A stretch of DNA of 64,000 nucleotides, from positions 868,001 to 932,000 of the forward strand of contig CM034548.1 in NCBI GenBank assembly GCA_020055645.1, written 5' to 3'. Position numbers and translations under genes: made by a program. The DNA comes from Tomocerus qinae (lineage: Eukaryota; Arthropoda; Collembola; Entomobryomorpha; Tomoceridae). Positions 10,759 through 22,444 of the stretch are shown here, one piece after another (position 1 is the first letter of the stretch; each line of letters starts with the position of its first letter). The notes under the pieces were generated by a model. The model worked only from the letters and a program-made list of their open reading frames with translations. It searched no databases and was not told the origin of the DNA.

Positions 10759-11656
10759 TGTTACGGTCAGCTATGTCTCTCTGTCTAACCGTAAGACGCT
10801 ATCTCGCAAAGCTCAAGTCTGCTTAATAGAGCCTCGTTTCTCTTTCTCGAAGGACCAGCCTTAAAGGCAATTCTTATATGATATTATGCAAATGAATGCT
10901 ATGAGTCACGTGTAACAATATAATGCAACTGATTGCTTGAGGAATTCTACGATTAATTCTCTGGAAAATGACTGGAGCCTTTCACATAAAGTTACATCAG
11001 CTGTCAGCCCTTTCTCGAATTAAAGTAGATCTCTCAAATCAGAATTACGCGATAGTAAATAAGGTACTCAAGACCACGTGACAGTTACAACTGTGAAATT
11101 CTCTGTATTTATTTAAATACAACACACACATACAGCCTTACAAACAATATTGCAATGTGGCTTGTACGGAAAGGACAGTACTGGGAAATGGCACTCAAGG
11201 CCTGTGTCACCAGTCAGTTCAAACAAATAAAGGCAGCTCTAGGCAATACACCTTTTAATTGAGCAAGTATCTTTACAGATCACTGTACTGGCCTTATCCG
11301 TACAATCCCATTTTTACATATACAAAGTACACGATTTTTCACCACCGACTTCTGCCTACAACACTAATTTTCACAACATAAACATAACATTTCATACACA
11401 TATTATACATCATTCGAATCCTCATGATCTCTAGTATTTGTTTTTGCATAAACATAATTTCTAAATACACATTAAACCATTAAAATTAATTAATTAACTT
11501 AAATACATAATATTCATAATTTAAATAATTTCGTATTGCTAGACAATAAATAAATAGATACCAAAATGTAGCAAATAAATATTTCACAATACTACAAATA
11601 AATGAATTTCACTTTAAAACTGAATCTTTTCATGTTCTTTCCGTGTGTCGACAACA
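10759..11656 (-). repeat. 5' LTR of the BEL/Pao element
   Basis: This is the upstream LTR in the element's own (minus) direction. Read that way it starts TGTTGTCGAC and ends CCGTAACA, giving the usual TG...CA ends. It should carry the promoter for the genomic RNA. I could not assign a TATA box with confidence in this AT-rich sequence. Confidence 0.95.
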
Positions 11657-11661
11657 AACTG

Positions 11662-12609
11662 AATGATGTTAGCTATTATATATCAAAATCCCTATGCCTA
11701 AAGGCATTTCTTAGGAATGACATATAATATGATGTAATTAGTATTTATGTATAGTAAAAATGACAATTACTTATGATTAAATTAGTAGTTTACTGTACGT
11801 TAAATTATTTTGAAATAATTTTGAATGTCATGTTATGGGCTGGCTTCAGAAAAATATGATGAATAAAACCTTGATTGATTGATTAATATTAGTCCTGAAT
11901 CAACAATTATTTAAACCAATTGATTCTAAAGCCACAAAATCATTTCTGCCTTTGTTTTCAAATATTTTCCAAGTTTGAGTAGAAGAACGCTCAGGGTCTT
12001 CACTAATGTAACTGGTTAATGGTTATTACTGGTTTCAACTCCTTGGCCAAGCATCAGAATCTGTTGGGGAATCAGTCGTTTTCACTCTCCTCATTGTGTG
12101 CATTAAACTTCGAGACGTCGGTGAATCATATATGGTTGAATGCCTAGCTTAGAGCGAGTTGAGATTCAAGCACCTGAGTAAATTTCTCGTATATGTGGAT
12201 GACTTACCGGGTGTATTGTGTATTCTTTGGTTTAAGCTATCGGATATGCAATTTTGATCATTTTAAATTTTAATTTTCGATTAATATTTCGTTTTATTTA
12301 TACTTAATAGCTAATGAACACTGAACATAGAAAAAGAAATGACTCATATTTTAGAATGTAATGAAATCACTATATATTAAAACTAGTAATAGGCCCGTTC
12401 TCCGACTTAATGGGGACTGTACATCATGTCATGAGTATGTATTTGCATTATGATTTAAAAAAGTATGAAAATTAACAGATTAAAATGTTTTAAAAATTGC
12501 TTGCTGCATTGCTACAACATCCTACGGACGGGGAACCAAATATAATACTTATCGAATCAGCATAACAATAGTGAACCAAATTCAACATCATTTGTAAATG
12601 ACACATATA
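11662..12609. other. AT-rich stretch with a LINE-like 3' tail
   Basis: No gene is visible. A tail reading AATAAAACCTTGATTGATTG at about 11860-11880, ending in (TTGA)n, resembles the 3' end of a LINE whose body is not recognisable here. The rest shows nothing I can assign. Confidence 0.35.
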
Positions 12610-12745
12610 ATTAAATAAATAATAATGATAATAATAATGATAATAATAACAATGTAATAATAATGATAATAATAATAATGTAATAATAATGATAATAATA
12701 ATAGTGTAATAATAATAATAATAATAATGTAATAATAAATATAAT
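12610..12745. repeat. TAA/TGA trinucleotide microsatellite
   Basis: The stretch is built of AATAATAATG-type units with few interruptions. The minus-strand ORF over it (poly-Leu/Ile/Tyr) is a translation of the microsatellite. Confidence 0.95.
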
Positions 12746-12769
12746 AAATATATGTACAATCGGAACTAG

Positions 12770-13740
12770 ATTCTGATTTTAGCTACTACCCTGGACATTA
12801 ACTCTACAGTAAACTCTGTAACCACAAAGATTAACCAAGAAAATCAATCCAGGAGTTTATGAATTAAAATGCGAAGATTGTCAATTAAGCTATATAGGAG
12901 AAACTGGAAGAGATTTAACGTTAGTGTTCCCTCCAGGTCAAAAGGGCATTATAAAATAACTAAAATGGGATCTAGTTAATGCCAAGTAACAACACAAAAT
13001 ATTTCACTTAAGAAAAGTGTGCCCACAACTTTATTCAATTGGCCAAATAAACTTACAAAATTGACAAGTGATCGAAAACAACTAGCCGCAGCTCTCTTCT
13101 GTCGCTACTTCACTCGCCGAACTCCGATCTGATATTAATCTAAAAATCGTAACGGTTACTTCTCTTCTACCTTACGAAAGATTCCAGAACAAACAATACA
13201 GAAAAAAGAGACGCGGTCGTAAAGGACTCGCTCCCGATAGGTTCATATATTTAGAGGCAAAATTCAATTAATTATTCCATGAGACTAACCTAAATTCACA
13301 TTACATAAAGTCTCAAATTACCACAGTTAGACTTAAAGAACATTTGGCGGATATACGTCATAATCGAGTTCTATCTTCAGCAGTTGCCCTACATTTTGCT
13401 GAAAATGAAACACATTCAAAATGCTCCGTTCATAAAACTAATTGATAAAGAAGCAAATTCTTTTATAGGAAAGTAAAAGATCTGCACATCCGTTCAAAAG
13501 CACAAACGATGAATTTGGATTCAGTATAGTCAAATTAGATTCTATTCTTTAGATTTCATAGCACTAACACTGATTGAAACTGTAAACTACTATTTGTTTA
13601 TTCTTCATTTACAAATCAAAATGACATAATATTCCTCCTATCCATTAATATTTGTAATTGATGTGCTAACTCCAGCTCCTGAGGATGAATTTAGAACTTT
13701 GTCGAAAGCTTGAACGATTTTAATAAATATATTATAATTA
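12770..13740 (+). mobile_element. Penelope-like element remnant, split by a solo LTR
   Basis: Around 12850-12920 the plus strand encodes GVYELKCEDCQLSYIGETGR, the start of a GIY-YIG endonuclease as found at the C-terminus of Penelope-like elements. Around 13325-13440 it continues with a VRLKEHLADIRHNR motif and an AVALHFAENETHS stretch. The two halves are separated by 12925-13325. A 3' region at 13679-13740 contains TTGTCGAAAGCTTGA, shared with a second Penelope-like copy at 44554. The joint is frameshifted, so the copy is dead. Confidence 0.7.
12925..13325. mobile_element. Solo LTR, 401 bp, with 5-bp target duplication
   Basis: The insert starts TGTTCCCTCC and ends TTACCACA, so it has TGT...ACA ends. 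It is flanked by GTTAG on both sides (12920-12924 and 13326-13330). It contains no coding sequence and interrupts the Penelope-like GIY-YIG frame. The simplest reading is a solo LTR left by recombination between the two LTRs of a retrotransposon. It is not related in sequence to the BEL LTR nearby. Orientation is not settled. Confidence 0.75.
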
Positions 13741-13894
13741 ATAGCCTTTCTCCGTCAAAAATGAATCTTGAAATCAAAGGCTGGAAGCAAATAAAATGAA
13801 TGAAAATTCATACTTTTATTTTTTAGATGATTGATTGAAGATGCTGAAGAATACTCGTCATTTGCCCGATCGAACAATTGTAAGTAGTCATGTT

Positions 13895-14190
13895 TATTCG
13901 CTTTCTAGTCACTTCGCTTAGCTTTTTAGTCGCTTCGATTTCTATTATTTTTGCTTCATAGTTGCTTCGCTCTCTATTAGCCTCGCTTCTCTATTAGCCT
14001 CGCTTCTTAGTCGCTTCGCTCTCTATTAGTAGTGCTTAACAGGCGTCTTTAGTAGGACAGGCTGTTATCAAGCCAGGCCGTTATCAAGCCAGGCCATTAT
14101 CGAGCCAGGCCGTTATCAAGCGAGGCCGTTATCAAGCCAGGTCATTATCAAGCCAGGCCGTTATTAGGCCAGGCCTTAATTAGGCCGTCC
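13895..14190. repeat. Two short degenerate tandem arrays
   Basis: At 13895-14030 the sequence repeats TAGTCGCTTCGCT/CTATTAGCCTCGCTT-type units. At 14060-14190 it repeats a 16-bp unit near TTATCAAGCCAGGCCG about eight times. Neither has a coding frame. Confidence 0.8.
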
Positions 14191-14261
14191 TGATAACCTG
14201 AACTGACATGAAAGGCTAAGGCCTATAATTAGCCTTGAAAGACTTAATTAGGCCGGCCTGA

Positions 14262-14838
14262 ACTCATTCCAATGACATGGAAACTCATTCCAATGACATG
14301 AATACTCAATCCAAAGACATGGAAACTCATTCCAAAGACATGGAAATTCATTCCAATGACATGGAAATTCATTCCAATGACATGGAAATTCATTCCAATG
14401 ACATGAAAACTCAATCCAAAGACATGGAAACTCATTCCAAAGACATGGAAACTCATTCCAATGACATGGAAACTCATTCCAATGACATGGAAACTCATTC
14501 CAATAACATGGAAACCCATTCCAATGACATGGAAACTCATTCCAATGACATGGAAACTCATTCCAATGACATGGAAACTCATTCCAATGACATGGAAACT
14601 CATTCCAATGACATGGAAACTCATTCCAATGACATGAAAACTCATTCCAATAACATATAAACTCATTCTAATGACATGGAAACTTATTCCATTGATTTGG
14701 AAACTCATTACAATGGCATAGAAACTCTTTCCAATGACATAGAAACTCATTCCAATGACATAGAAACTCATTCCAATGACATAGAAACTCATTCCAATGA
14801 CATGGAAACTTATTCCATCGATTTGGAAACTTATTTCC
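14262..14838. repeat. 21-bp tandem repeat, about 27 copies
   Basis: The unit is close to ATGGAAACTCATTCCAATGAC. Because 21 is a multiple of three, ORFs run through it on both strands (METHSND on plus, a MSFHVIG-type heptad on minus). These are artefacts of the period. Variants of the unit cluster, indicating expansion in blocks. Confidence 0.95.
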
Positions 14839-15175
14839 ATGACAAGTCGTTATCATTCAAAAATTTGACCGAACCAAACCGAGCCAATCCCCAAAAAAAA
14901 TTGAGCGAACAGGTCAGGATCTAATCGCTAAAATATCGAACCTTTCCTGATCGCCGATCATGAAGTTGTATGTGTGCATTAGCGAACGGCCGTTGACTTC
15001 TTAGCTGACAAGCGAGGACACCAATTGCACAACAGATAGGGTTGGAAAACAATTGCTCTGTAGTAAATGGTCGTCACTTGAGGGACAGCAAAGAATTGCC
15101 ATAAGTGAGGCTGAAAAGGACTTCGAGCGTCTCTTTGTCGCTAGCCTTTAAAAATTGCGCAAACCCTATTTTAGA

Positions 15176-15660
15176 ATAGCTTCGATTATTTTAGAATGGT
15201 TTCAATTATTTTAGACTAGTTTCGATTATTTTAAAATGGTTTCGAATATTTTAGAATAGTTTCGATTATTTTAGAATAGTTTCGATTATTTTAGAATAGT
15301 TTCGATTATTTTAGAATAGTTTCGATTATTTTAGAATGGTTTCGATTATTTTAGAATGGTTTCGATTATTTTAGAATGGTTTCGATTATTTTAGAATGGT
15401 TTCGATTATTTTAGAATGGTTTCGAATACTGTAGTATATTTTTGAATAGGTTGAATAGTTTCGAACATTTTCGAATAGTTTCGGATATTGTAGTATAGTT
15501 TCGGTTATTGTAGAATAGTTTCGGATGTTGTAGAATAGTTTCGGATGTTGTAGAACAGTTTCGGATATTTTAGAATCGTTTCGGATATTGTAGAATAGTT
15601 TCGAATATTGTAGAATATTTTCGAATAGGTAGAATAGTTTCGGATATTGTAGAATAGTCA
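15176..15660. repeat. 20-bp tandem repeat, two sub-arrays
   Basis: The first half (to about 15425) repeats GTTTCGATTATTTTAGAATG. The second half repeats a related unit near GTTTCGGATATTGTAGAATA, more diverged. About 24 copies in all. Confidence 0.95.
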
Positions 15661-15661
15661 A

Positions 15662-16275
15662 TAGTTTTAAACGAAGGACAGGAAAAAGTTATCCATATTC
15701 CTCCTAAAATCCATAAGTGATAATTAAATCCTCTATATAGTAATCCTCTTTAAATCTGAAAGACGCTTCCCGGACTCTTTCTCATCTTTTAATTACACAA
15801 TAAGTCTTAACATTTTGCCCATCACTAGTATGCGTAGTTTGGTAAATGTTCGGGATCGGTCGGCATGGGTTACTAGGTAGAAATGTGGCTGAAGGAAGAG
15901 CCTGTGAAATGCAATATTCTGATTGCCAAATATGGAAGACCAGGCTGTCTGAACTAAAATACTGAACTAGGTCTATTTTAAATCCCGTTTAGGACGACAT
16001 TCATCCCATTACGCTTTCCGATTGCATATTTGCATTTTCTTTGCACATTCTTCTTGTAGATGAGCCAACTGCCTGAGCACACACTCCACAACTTAGAGTC
16101 TTTCTTATAACTGGATTGATTCCGCTGCGGCAAACGAACTCCCGGAGCCCCCCTTCCCTCCTTCACCACAGATTGCTTGTTTACTCCGCTCCGCGGTTGT
16201 TTGGCTGGCTGGGGAAGACACAGAGACACATCACTGGCAGTAATCTGCATATGTATGTGTTAACGGTAATAAGTA
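15662..16275. other. No recognised gene
   Basis: A minus-strand ORF of 90 codons (16250-15978) rich in Lys, Arg, Ser and Gln is present. It has no motif I recognise and no clear splice context. I see no repeat structure here. Confidence 0.3.
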
Positions 16276-16276
16276 A

Positions 16277-16410
16277 ATTCAGGCATTAAGCTTAATGCCT
16301 AGAAATGCCCTGCATTAAGCTTAATGCCTAGAAATGCCCTGCATTAAGCTTAAAGCCTAGGCATTAAGCCTAATGCCTGAATTTTACTCGGCATTAAGCT
16401 TAATGCCTGT
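16277..16410. repeat. Palindromic repeat GCATTAAGCTTAATGC
   Basis: The perfect 16-bp palindrome GCATTAAGCTTAATGC, or a one-base variant, occurs five times, partly in about 40-bp tandem units. Each copy could form a hairpin. Confidence 0.9.
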
Positions 16411-17082
16411 TCTTATTTAATTAGAAATCATTGTAAACAGCAAAAACTTAAGTCTAATATACACAGTCGATGTGTATTTATGTAATATGTAAATGTACAC
16501 GGTTAGGGTTACTCATTTAAAACAATGTGGGATTGTTACATGTATTTTAATTTCATAAATTTTACTAAATGCTCTATGTTAACGGTTGCAGGAGAATTCG
16601 TCAATACTATTTCGACAATTGACAAAGGTGATTTCGACAGGAAAAAGTATAATATCGACAATGGTAAAGGATTATTCGAAATTGACTGTGGAGATATCGA
16701 TAAATCAAAAATTTCTTTAATTCGCACAGAATTTCATTCCATGTAAACATAATAATAGGCCAATTTCTTATGAAAACAGCAATATTAGCGTATATAATAT
16801 AGTCAATGTTAATATTCTGTAGTCTATTTATTATATCTATTTAAAATTCTATTTATTACAATAATAGCCATAACTTATATTGCAGCATTCTCATCACATT
16901 CTCTGTCAGATGCTGTCAGATTCTGTATCAATGGTGTTGTAAGTTCTAATTACTTCCTTATTCCGCTGTCCAATAGGGCATATTTATCGCCATGTGTTTG
17001 CTATAACCCTGCTTCGATTCGTTGTACAGCTAAATGCCACTTGCTCTCCTCTAAATGTAATTTTTCAATCAGTTGTAAACAC

Positions 17083-17245
17083 GGAATTATATGAGTATAT
17101 AGGCTGGAAAAATAATACTATAGAACAAATAGTGAGGATGAGGTTTTAGGCCCTGGTTTTAGTCACTGTATGTAAATATCAACCCACTGGTAAGCCATGT
17201 AATATGGGCACTACAAGCTGTGGAGCCAAAAATGTGCTTTCTATA
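17083..17245. repeat. Dispersed repeat, interrupted by a MITE
   Basis: The segment near 17187-17245 is repeated at about 23900-23965 with only small changes. The segment near 17083-17140 is repeated inverted at about 25610-25670. The copy near 23900 continues past the point where this one meets the CAGTG element at 17246, so it marks the pre-insertion site. Confidence 0.7.
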
Positions 17246-17785
17246 CAGTGTACAAAATTTACCTCTTTTAGGCTTTTTTACCATCAGTGGTAAAAATGGT
17301 AAATATTCGAGATTGATTAAACAGCTTCGTACAGATATTAGACTTCCTAAAATATAAAGGTTTTAAAACTTTATTTTCTATGAAACATTTCCAATTAGCC
17401 CCTTAATTAATTATCAAATTAATCAAGTAAATATTACTATAAAACCAAGATTGCATTCGGTATCGTCAAATTAAAATTGATTTGAAGGCAATTTAATAGC
17501 AATTAATTTCTCAATCGGCAAATAAGGGCTATTTATGCCCACTTTGGTTGAATCTAACTCTGATTGGCGAAAACTTATCAATTAGTAACAACAATCATCA
17601 GCTGCTAAGCTATTTCATACTTTGGCACCGAATTTTATTCAAAATCTACACACGAAATTTAAACCAAGCAATTTTTACCATTTTTTACCATTTTTAGTAC
17701 ATACCACTACTTTTTAGGTAGTGGTATTTAACGTTAAATACCATTAAAAACCACTTACCACTGGTAAGTGGTATTTTGTACACTG
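17246..17785. mobile_element. CAGTGTACAAAAT-family hAT MITE
   Basis: It starts CAGTGTACAAAATTTACC and ends GGTATTTTGTACACTG. The interior is homologous, in inverted orientation, to the element at 35710-36299. No coding sequence. The flanking eight bases do not match, so the target duplication is lost or the right end is recombined. Confidence 0.75.
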
Positions 17786-17919
17786 TTAATACAAATACAT
17801 GGAGAAATTGGAAGATATTATACCCTATGGGGCATTTAGGACCACTCATAGGGATTTAACATGAATGAATGAGTATGTATTAGCTATGGGGTATATTTTG
17901 TTCTTATTATTATATAGGT

Positions 17920-18105
17920 GGTCACAGGACCCATAGGTCCTGTCGTACATGAGGCTAGTACTTCTACAAACAATTTTGTAGGAACTGGTTTGCAGTAGGC
18001 CAATTACACCAGTATTCAGATGGGTTCAACACTAATATAATGTATAGCCGGTCTCAGGGCCCAGGCCCTGTTATAAATAAAGCTAGTGTTTATTCCGGGG
18101 CATAA
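17920..18105. repeat. Dispersed hairpin repeat (two units)
   Basis: Two related segments (about 17920-17970 and 18043-18105) contain a near-palindrome CAGGGCCCAGGCCCTG followed by AATAAAGCTAGTG. A third copy lies at about 58497-58550. Confidence 0.65.
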
Positions 18106-18232
18106 ATTGTACGATTATTAGAATGCGTCTAACAGAAACAGATACACAGATTTTATATATTAACTCCGATTGATCTTCCCAAGGTTTCTCATTTGGTGGG
18201 ACGGTAGGTAGAGATTTTACATTATTAGAGTC

Positions 18233-19295
18233 GGTATTGGGAATTTTCACATCTAAAGTTTTACATCCTGGGGTAGTGAAGTTTTACAACCAGCCACTGC
18301 AGTTTTACAACCAGCCACTGCAGTTTTACAACCACACACTGCAGTTTTACATCCAGCCACTGCAGTTTTACAACCAGCCACTGCAGTTATACATCCACAA
18401 ACGGCAGTTTTACAACCTTACAAATGTAATGAACTCAAAGTTTGGTAAAACCTAAATAAATGTTTAATAATAATTATATTAAGACGAAGTGATATGGTTA
18501 TATTGCAAGATTTGCTGTACAGGCAAGATTTGCTGACTTGAGATTAAAGTTACATGATTCACTAAAACCTTTCGTCCAATATGTCGAACAAAATTGGATA
18601 GGGACGTGGGACAGACCTTCAATTTTCCCAATATCAATGTGGAATGTTAATTGTCGAGTGGATGAAAACATCGCGAGAACAACTAACAGTTTAGAGGGCT
18701 ATCACACACAACTCTTTGAAGGCAAGATTTCGTTGTTATCATCCCACTTTTTGGAAGTTTATGGGCCGCTTGAGAAATGAAGCAACTTACTGGCGTCAAA
18801 ATTTAATACTGATTGACTCTCATCAATGGAAAGCGTCTGCATCAGTATACGTAGACATAGATGGTAGGTTGAAAAAAACCATATGGCAACATACAATACA
18901 GTGGACATCGCAATTTACTACCGCTCAATTGCTCATTTGATAAAAAATCACCACAAACAATATTTTAGCAAATGAGCAATTGAGCATTTGAATGGAGCAT
19001 TTACCATAATGCACTATGCATTCCTTCGGCTATTAACCAAACTTCGTCTTAATGTAATTATTAAGCATTTATTTAGGTTTTACCAAACTTTGAGATCATT
19101 ACATTTTTAAGGTTGTAAAACTGCCGTTTGTGGATGTATAACTGCAGTGGCTGGTTGTAAAACTGCAGTGGCTGGATGTAAAACTGCAGTGTGTGGTTGT
19201 AAAACTGCAGTGGCTGGTTGTAAAACTGCAGTGGCTGGTTGTAAAACTTCACTACCCCAGGATGTAAAACTTTAGATGTGAAAATTCCTGGATCC
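18233..19295. mobile_element. MULE-type element with long inverted ends of 21-bp repeats
   Basis: The arms (about 18233-18492 and 19035-19295) are inverted copies made largely of a 21-bp unit near CTGCAGTTTTACAACCAGCCA. Outer ends share the core GGAATTTTCACATC. Between the arms lies a fragment of MULE-like transposase. It is the same family as 40561-41551 but in the opposite orientation. No target duplication is visible for this copy. Confidence 0.75.
18520..18960 (+). pseudogene. MULE-like transposase C-terminal fragment
   Basis: The frame starts near RLKLHDSLKPFVQYVEQNW and contains FPISMWNVNCRVDENIARTT followed by NSLEGYHTQL. This matches the conserved FP..WNV...RTNNS.EG.H segment of MULE/FLYWCH-associated transposases. 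A frame shift near 18720-18780 moves to a frame with LRNEATYWRQN and KASASVYVDID. The N-terminal catalytic part is missing, so this is a fragment. The family call is from recalled motifs. Confidence 0.7.
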
Positions 19296-20500
19296 TCAAA
19301 AAGTATTGCAAAACTTCGCCTTAGTACGACCTAGAGTTAACTTTTTGTTTTGAAATATAATTGTGAGTACTGACAACTTACTCCGGTCACCTCTTATGAT
19401 CACATGTTTGATTCGAGGTTTACGGTACTCAAACCATAACCTTTGTTATATACTGCCACTAATTGATAATGGACCTTTTTGAGGTCAAGTTAGCCTTAAT
19501 TGGCAATGTAGTGTCAAGTAGTTAAATAGAAAACTGAATAATTTTCAATTTTACTTTTTGGTCCCATAAGAGAGTTTAAACTTTTATATTATAAGACTTT
19601 TCGAGCTGATCCCATTATTTTTGAGTTCCATTCCTGTCTCAGTGCTCACTGTTTTGGAAATCTGACTTTTTTAAAGCATTTGAAGTAGAGATATCAAAAA
19701 CCCAACCACTACATTATGTTCATGTATATTCCACGATTCCATAATTGCAAGACCCATAAAAATCAAATACCTATTTTGGGAACAATTAAACCGTATGTAA
19801 AGACAAATTTTAAATTCAATGTAGTTCAATTTAGGTTGACACTAAACGTTAATCATGGAATATTCGAGCGCATAAGTGAACACAACGTAAATTAGAACTA
19901 TATTTTATTCATTACGCTGCCAAATTTCTTCCCATGAGGTAGTGAAATAGCCGGGCAGGTTAACTTGGGGTTTGGGCTTGAACAACAATTGAGTCATATT
20001 TCGGCAATAAATTTAGGAAATTATGTTTATTTTGTTAGTAATTAACTGTGATGAGCGTCCTCAATTGAAAAAATGAGACAAAAATGTTGTACATATTGTG
20101 GTGAAAAGTATTTTCAGACATATTACACAGTTCTAATTTTACAGTTTCCAACAAATATCTAGAACATGTTTTGTTTCTTTATTTTTCAATTAAACTGTTG
20201 ATTGTGAAATTGAGAAATATCATAATTGAATGTAAATGGATCAATTATAAATTTTCCGGCACATGAAATAATGAGATCTTTGAGAGCAGTCAGCACTGAA
20301 AGTTGGAAAAATTTGTATACAGAATGCATGCACTACTTCTGTTATGAAATATTTGAATATTAGAAATAATGTAATATATCAACATTGTTACATTCAACGC
20401 GCATGAACCAGTCTACGTTTATCATATAGAGTGATGATAGTTGTGTATTGTGTAATATGTCAGTCAATTCTGGTGGACAAAACAATTGACTCTAACGTGC
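19296..20500. other. AT-rich, no gene seen
   Basis: About 19370-19445 is a diverged copy of 59255-59318, the left flank of the 36-bp satellite family. The rest shows no motif or repeat I can assign. Confidence 0.4.
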
Positions 20501-20504
20501 GCAA

Positions 20505-20640
20505 AATTTTGTATCTTTCAAAACCAAATCAAATTTTGATACCTAAACGTTTCGAAATTATAGTAATGCAGAGGCACGAAAATCTCTTGATACAAACATA
20601 CAAACCTACACGGGTACACATACGGAATGGGAAAAATGGA
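20505..20640. repeat. Dispersed repeat, inverted copy at 23523-23645
   Basis: The stretch containing GGCACGAAAATCTCTTGATA and the following AAACCTACACGGG is found inverted at 23523-23645 with moderate divergence. No function is apparent. Confidence 0.7.
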
Positions 20641-21425
20641 ATTCGTATGGCACACACCTTAATTTTGTATGAGATTTTGAAAAATAGTTTTTTGTATGGA
20701 ATTTATGAATAAGTATGGCAAAACTGAATAGGTATGGTATAGTTTTTTGTTGTTTGCAATGCAGTTAAATGTTATTAATTCGAAATGTCACTGTCAATAT
20801 TAATTAGATATATATAATTAAATTAATTGAGTAATGGTAATCAAATCGAGTAATAAGCGAGTATTATAATCGGTATTATTGTCGTTTTAGAGCTCGTTGA
20901 GGTTTATATTTAAATGTTTGCTTAACCTTCCAGGATAATAATGTTTCAGTCTCTATGTAAATTTCTGTTCAAGTTTGTGGAACCCTTACCTTCTTTTTTT
21001 CATTTTCTTTGTCACTATCCGTGACTCCGCGATTTGTATTACAAACTAACAAATTTACTTGACCCGGTCATGGTCCTTGTGATCACTGAAAGGCAACTTG
21101 TAACGAGATACATGAAACACAAATACAGCAGACAAGAATCACAGATAACATGCTAATTACGAGATAACGTCAGAACCTAGAGCAATAACTTCCCTTCACT
21201 TCTCTGCATAACTATATATGCATTCCTCGTGGCTATTACAGTTTCTACTTGGGTCTTATTACATATTATTTATGTATGTCTCCCATACATATATACTTCC
21301 ATACACATCCAAACGTTCAGCTCTTTTGAACACCATACCAGGTAAGACTAAATGTCAATAATTCCGCCATACAGAATCAAGGTGTGTGCCATACGACTTA
21401 AAACGCACCCCATACGGAATTATCT
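20630..21425. mobile_element. TIR element, CGTATGGCACACACC family
   Basis: The left end has CGTATGGCACACACCTTAAT and the right end, read inverted, has CGTATGGCACACACCTTGAT. About 700 bp lie between, with no transposase. Related ends occur at 28126-28735 and about 35146-35225. Confidence 0.65.
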
Positions 21426-21459
21426 ACGCGCATGTCCAACTTTACTCATATAAGAAGAG

Positions 21460-22102
21460 ATGGGCCAACAAATGTCAACTCTGCCTTCTCGGCAATGGAT
21501 CAACAAATGGTCAAGTCTGCCTTATTTAACAAAGAGCCGTTAAAACGGTCAAATAAATGTTTTATGATAGTAATAATGTGAAGAATTTTTAGTCAACTCT
21601 ATTATATTATATATAGAATCCCAAAAGTCAATGAGTCCATTAAACTTTCTTGTCACAATAGCACAACAAAACTTCAAGATGCGAGTGAAAATTAATAAGT
21701 ACAACAAACGGTATACTTAATTGAAGGAAGAAGTTTCTACTACCACGTCACACAACGGTGTATTTGAATTTAATAATTTTATCATATTTTGCCTTTAAAA
21801 CGCGCAAGCGTGTATGCATAAATTAAGCAAGAGACCATTCTGTTTTGAAACGTTATGGCTTGCCCTATTCTCATAATTACATATAGACACATACAAACAT
21901 ACGTACATACAAATGTTTTTAATAATGTACCCCAAAGCAGTTGACCCGAAGTCCACTGTAACGAAAGTGCCTTTGTCAGGTAACTTCGGAAGGCATCAGA
22001 CAAATGCACGTTGCGTGTGGTGGACATCGGGTAAACTGCTTTGGGGTAGATTATTAAAAACATTAATTATTCAATACGCGTGCGCCAGTTTATCTTTATA
22101 CT
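21460..22102. repeat. Long dispersed repeat, paralogue of 59770-60838
   Basis: From the end of a short 36-bp-unit remnant (21460-21530) to about 22102 the sequence matches 59770-60838 closely. The second copy carries one extra 399-bp MITE. The block includes the hairpin at 21912-22064. Confidence 0.85.
21912..22064. mobile_element. Hairpin MITE, GTACCCCAAAGC family
   Basis: It runs from TGTTTTTAATAATGTACCCC to an inverted end with GGGGTAGATTATTAAAAACA, so nearly the whole unit can fold back. Relatives lie at 54862-54957, 60640-60793, 62064-62150 and near 62245. Confidence 0.8.
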
Positions 22103-22444
22103 TTAGTCATGATACTCATCTATTTCTGTTATTGTATCATAATTTATTTTAAGCAATGTAAATGGCCAAATTTTTAATTTTCCCGCACATGAAATAATAG
22201 GAACCTTAGCGAAGCGAAAGCTGGAAATATTTGCATACAGAACGCATGAACTGCTTTGTTATGAAAGGTACGGAGTTGCTGGGATTTATCACATTTAGAA
22301 AACGTTTAAGATTGGGTTCTGCTTAGCTGCGTTATCAGAGCGGAAAATTAACACACGATAATTATAAACAAACATACCTACGGAATTTTTCACTGCGCAA
22401 CTCGAACAAAACGTTATACTATAGGGCGATGTAGAAGGTGTCAC

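Larger units (their letters stand above)
4257..11656 (-). mobile_element. Complete BEL/Pao LTR retrotransposon
   Basis: The element is 7400 bp with two 898-bp direct repeats, an intact Gag-Pol frame on the minus strand, a primer binding site and a polypurine tract. It is bounded by the 5-bp target duplication AACTG (4252-4256 and 11657-11661). Comparing the LTRs base by base I found only two differences (C/T at 4265 against 10767, and T/G near 4776 against 11278), which indicates a young insertion. No envelope gene is present. It inserted just beyond the tail of the preceding LINE remnant. Confidence 0.97.

Noticed and set aside
12490..12759. Minus-strand ORF of 89 codons
   Set aside because: It is a trinucleotide microsatellite translated into Leu, Ile and Tyr runs.
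14244..14924. ORFs with METHSND and MSFHVIG heptads on opposite strands
   Set aside because: A 21-bp tandem repeat gives open frames by its length. Both strands are open, which argues against coding.
17246..17785. An 8-bp target duplication for this MITE
   Set aside because: Flanks TTTCTATA and TTAATACA differ too much to count as a duplication.
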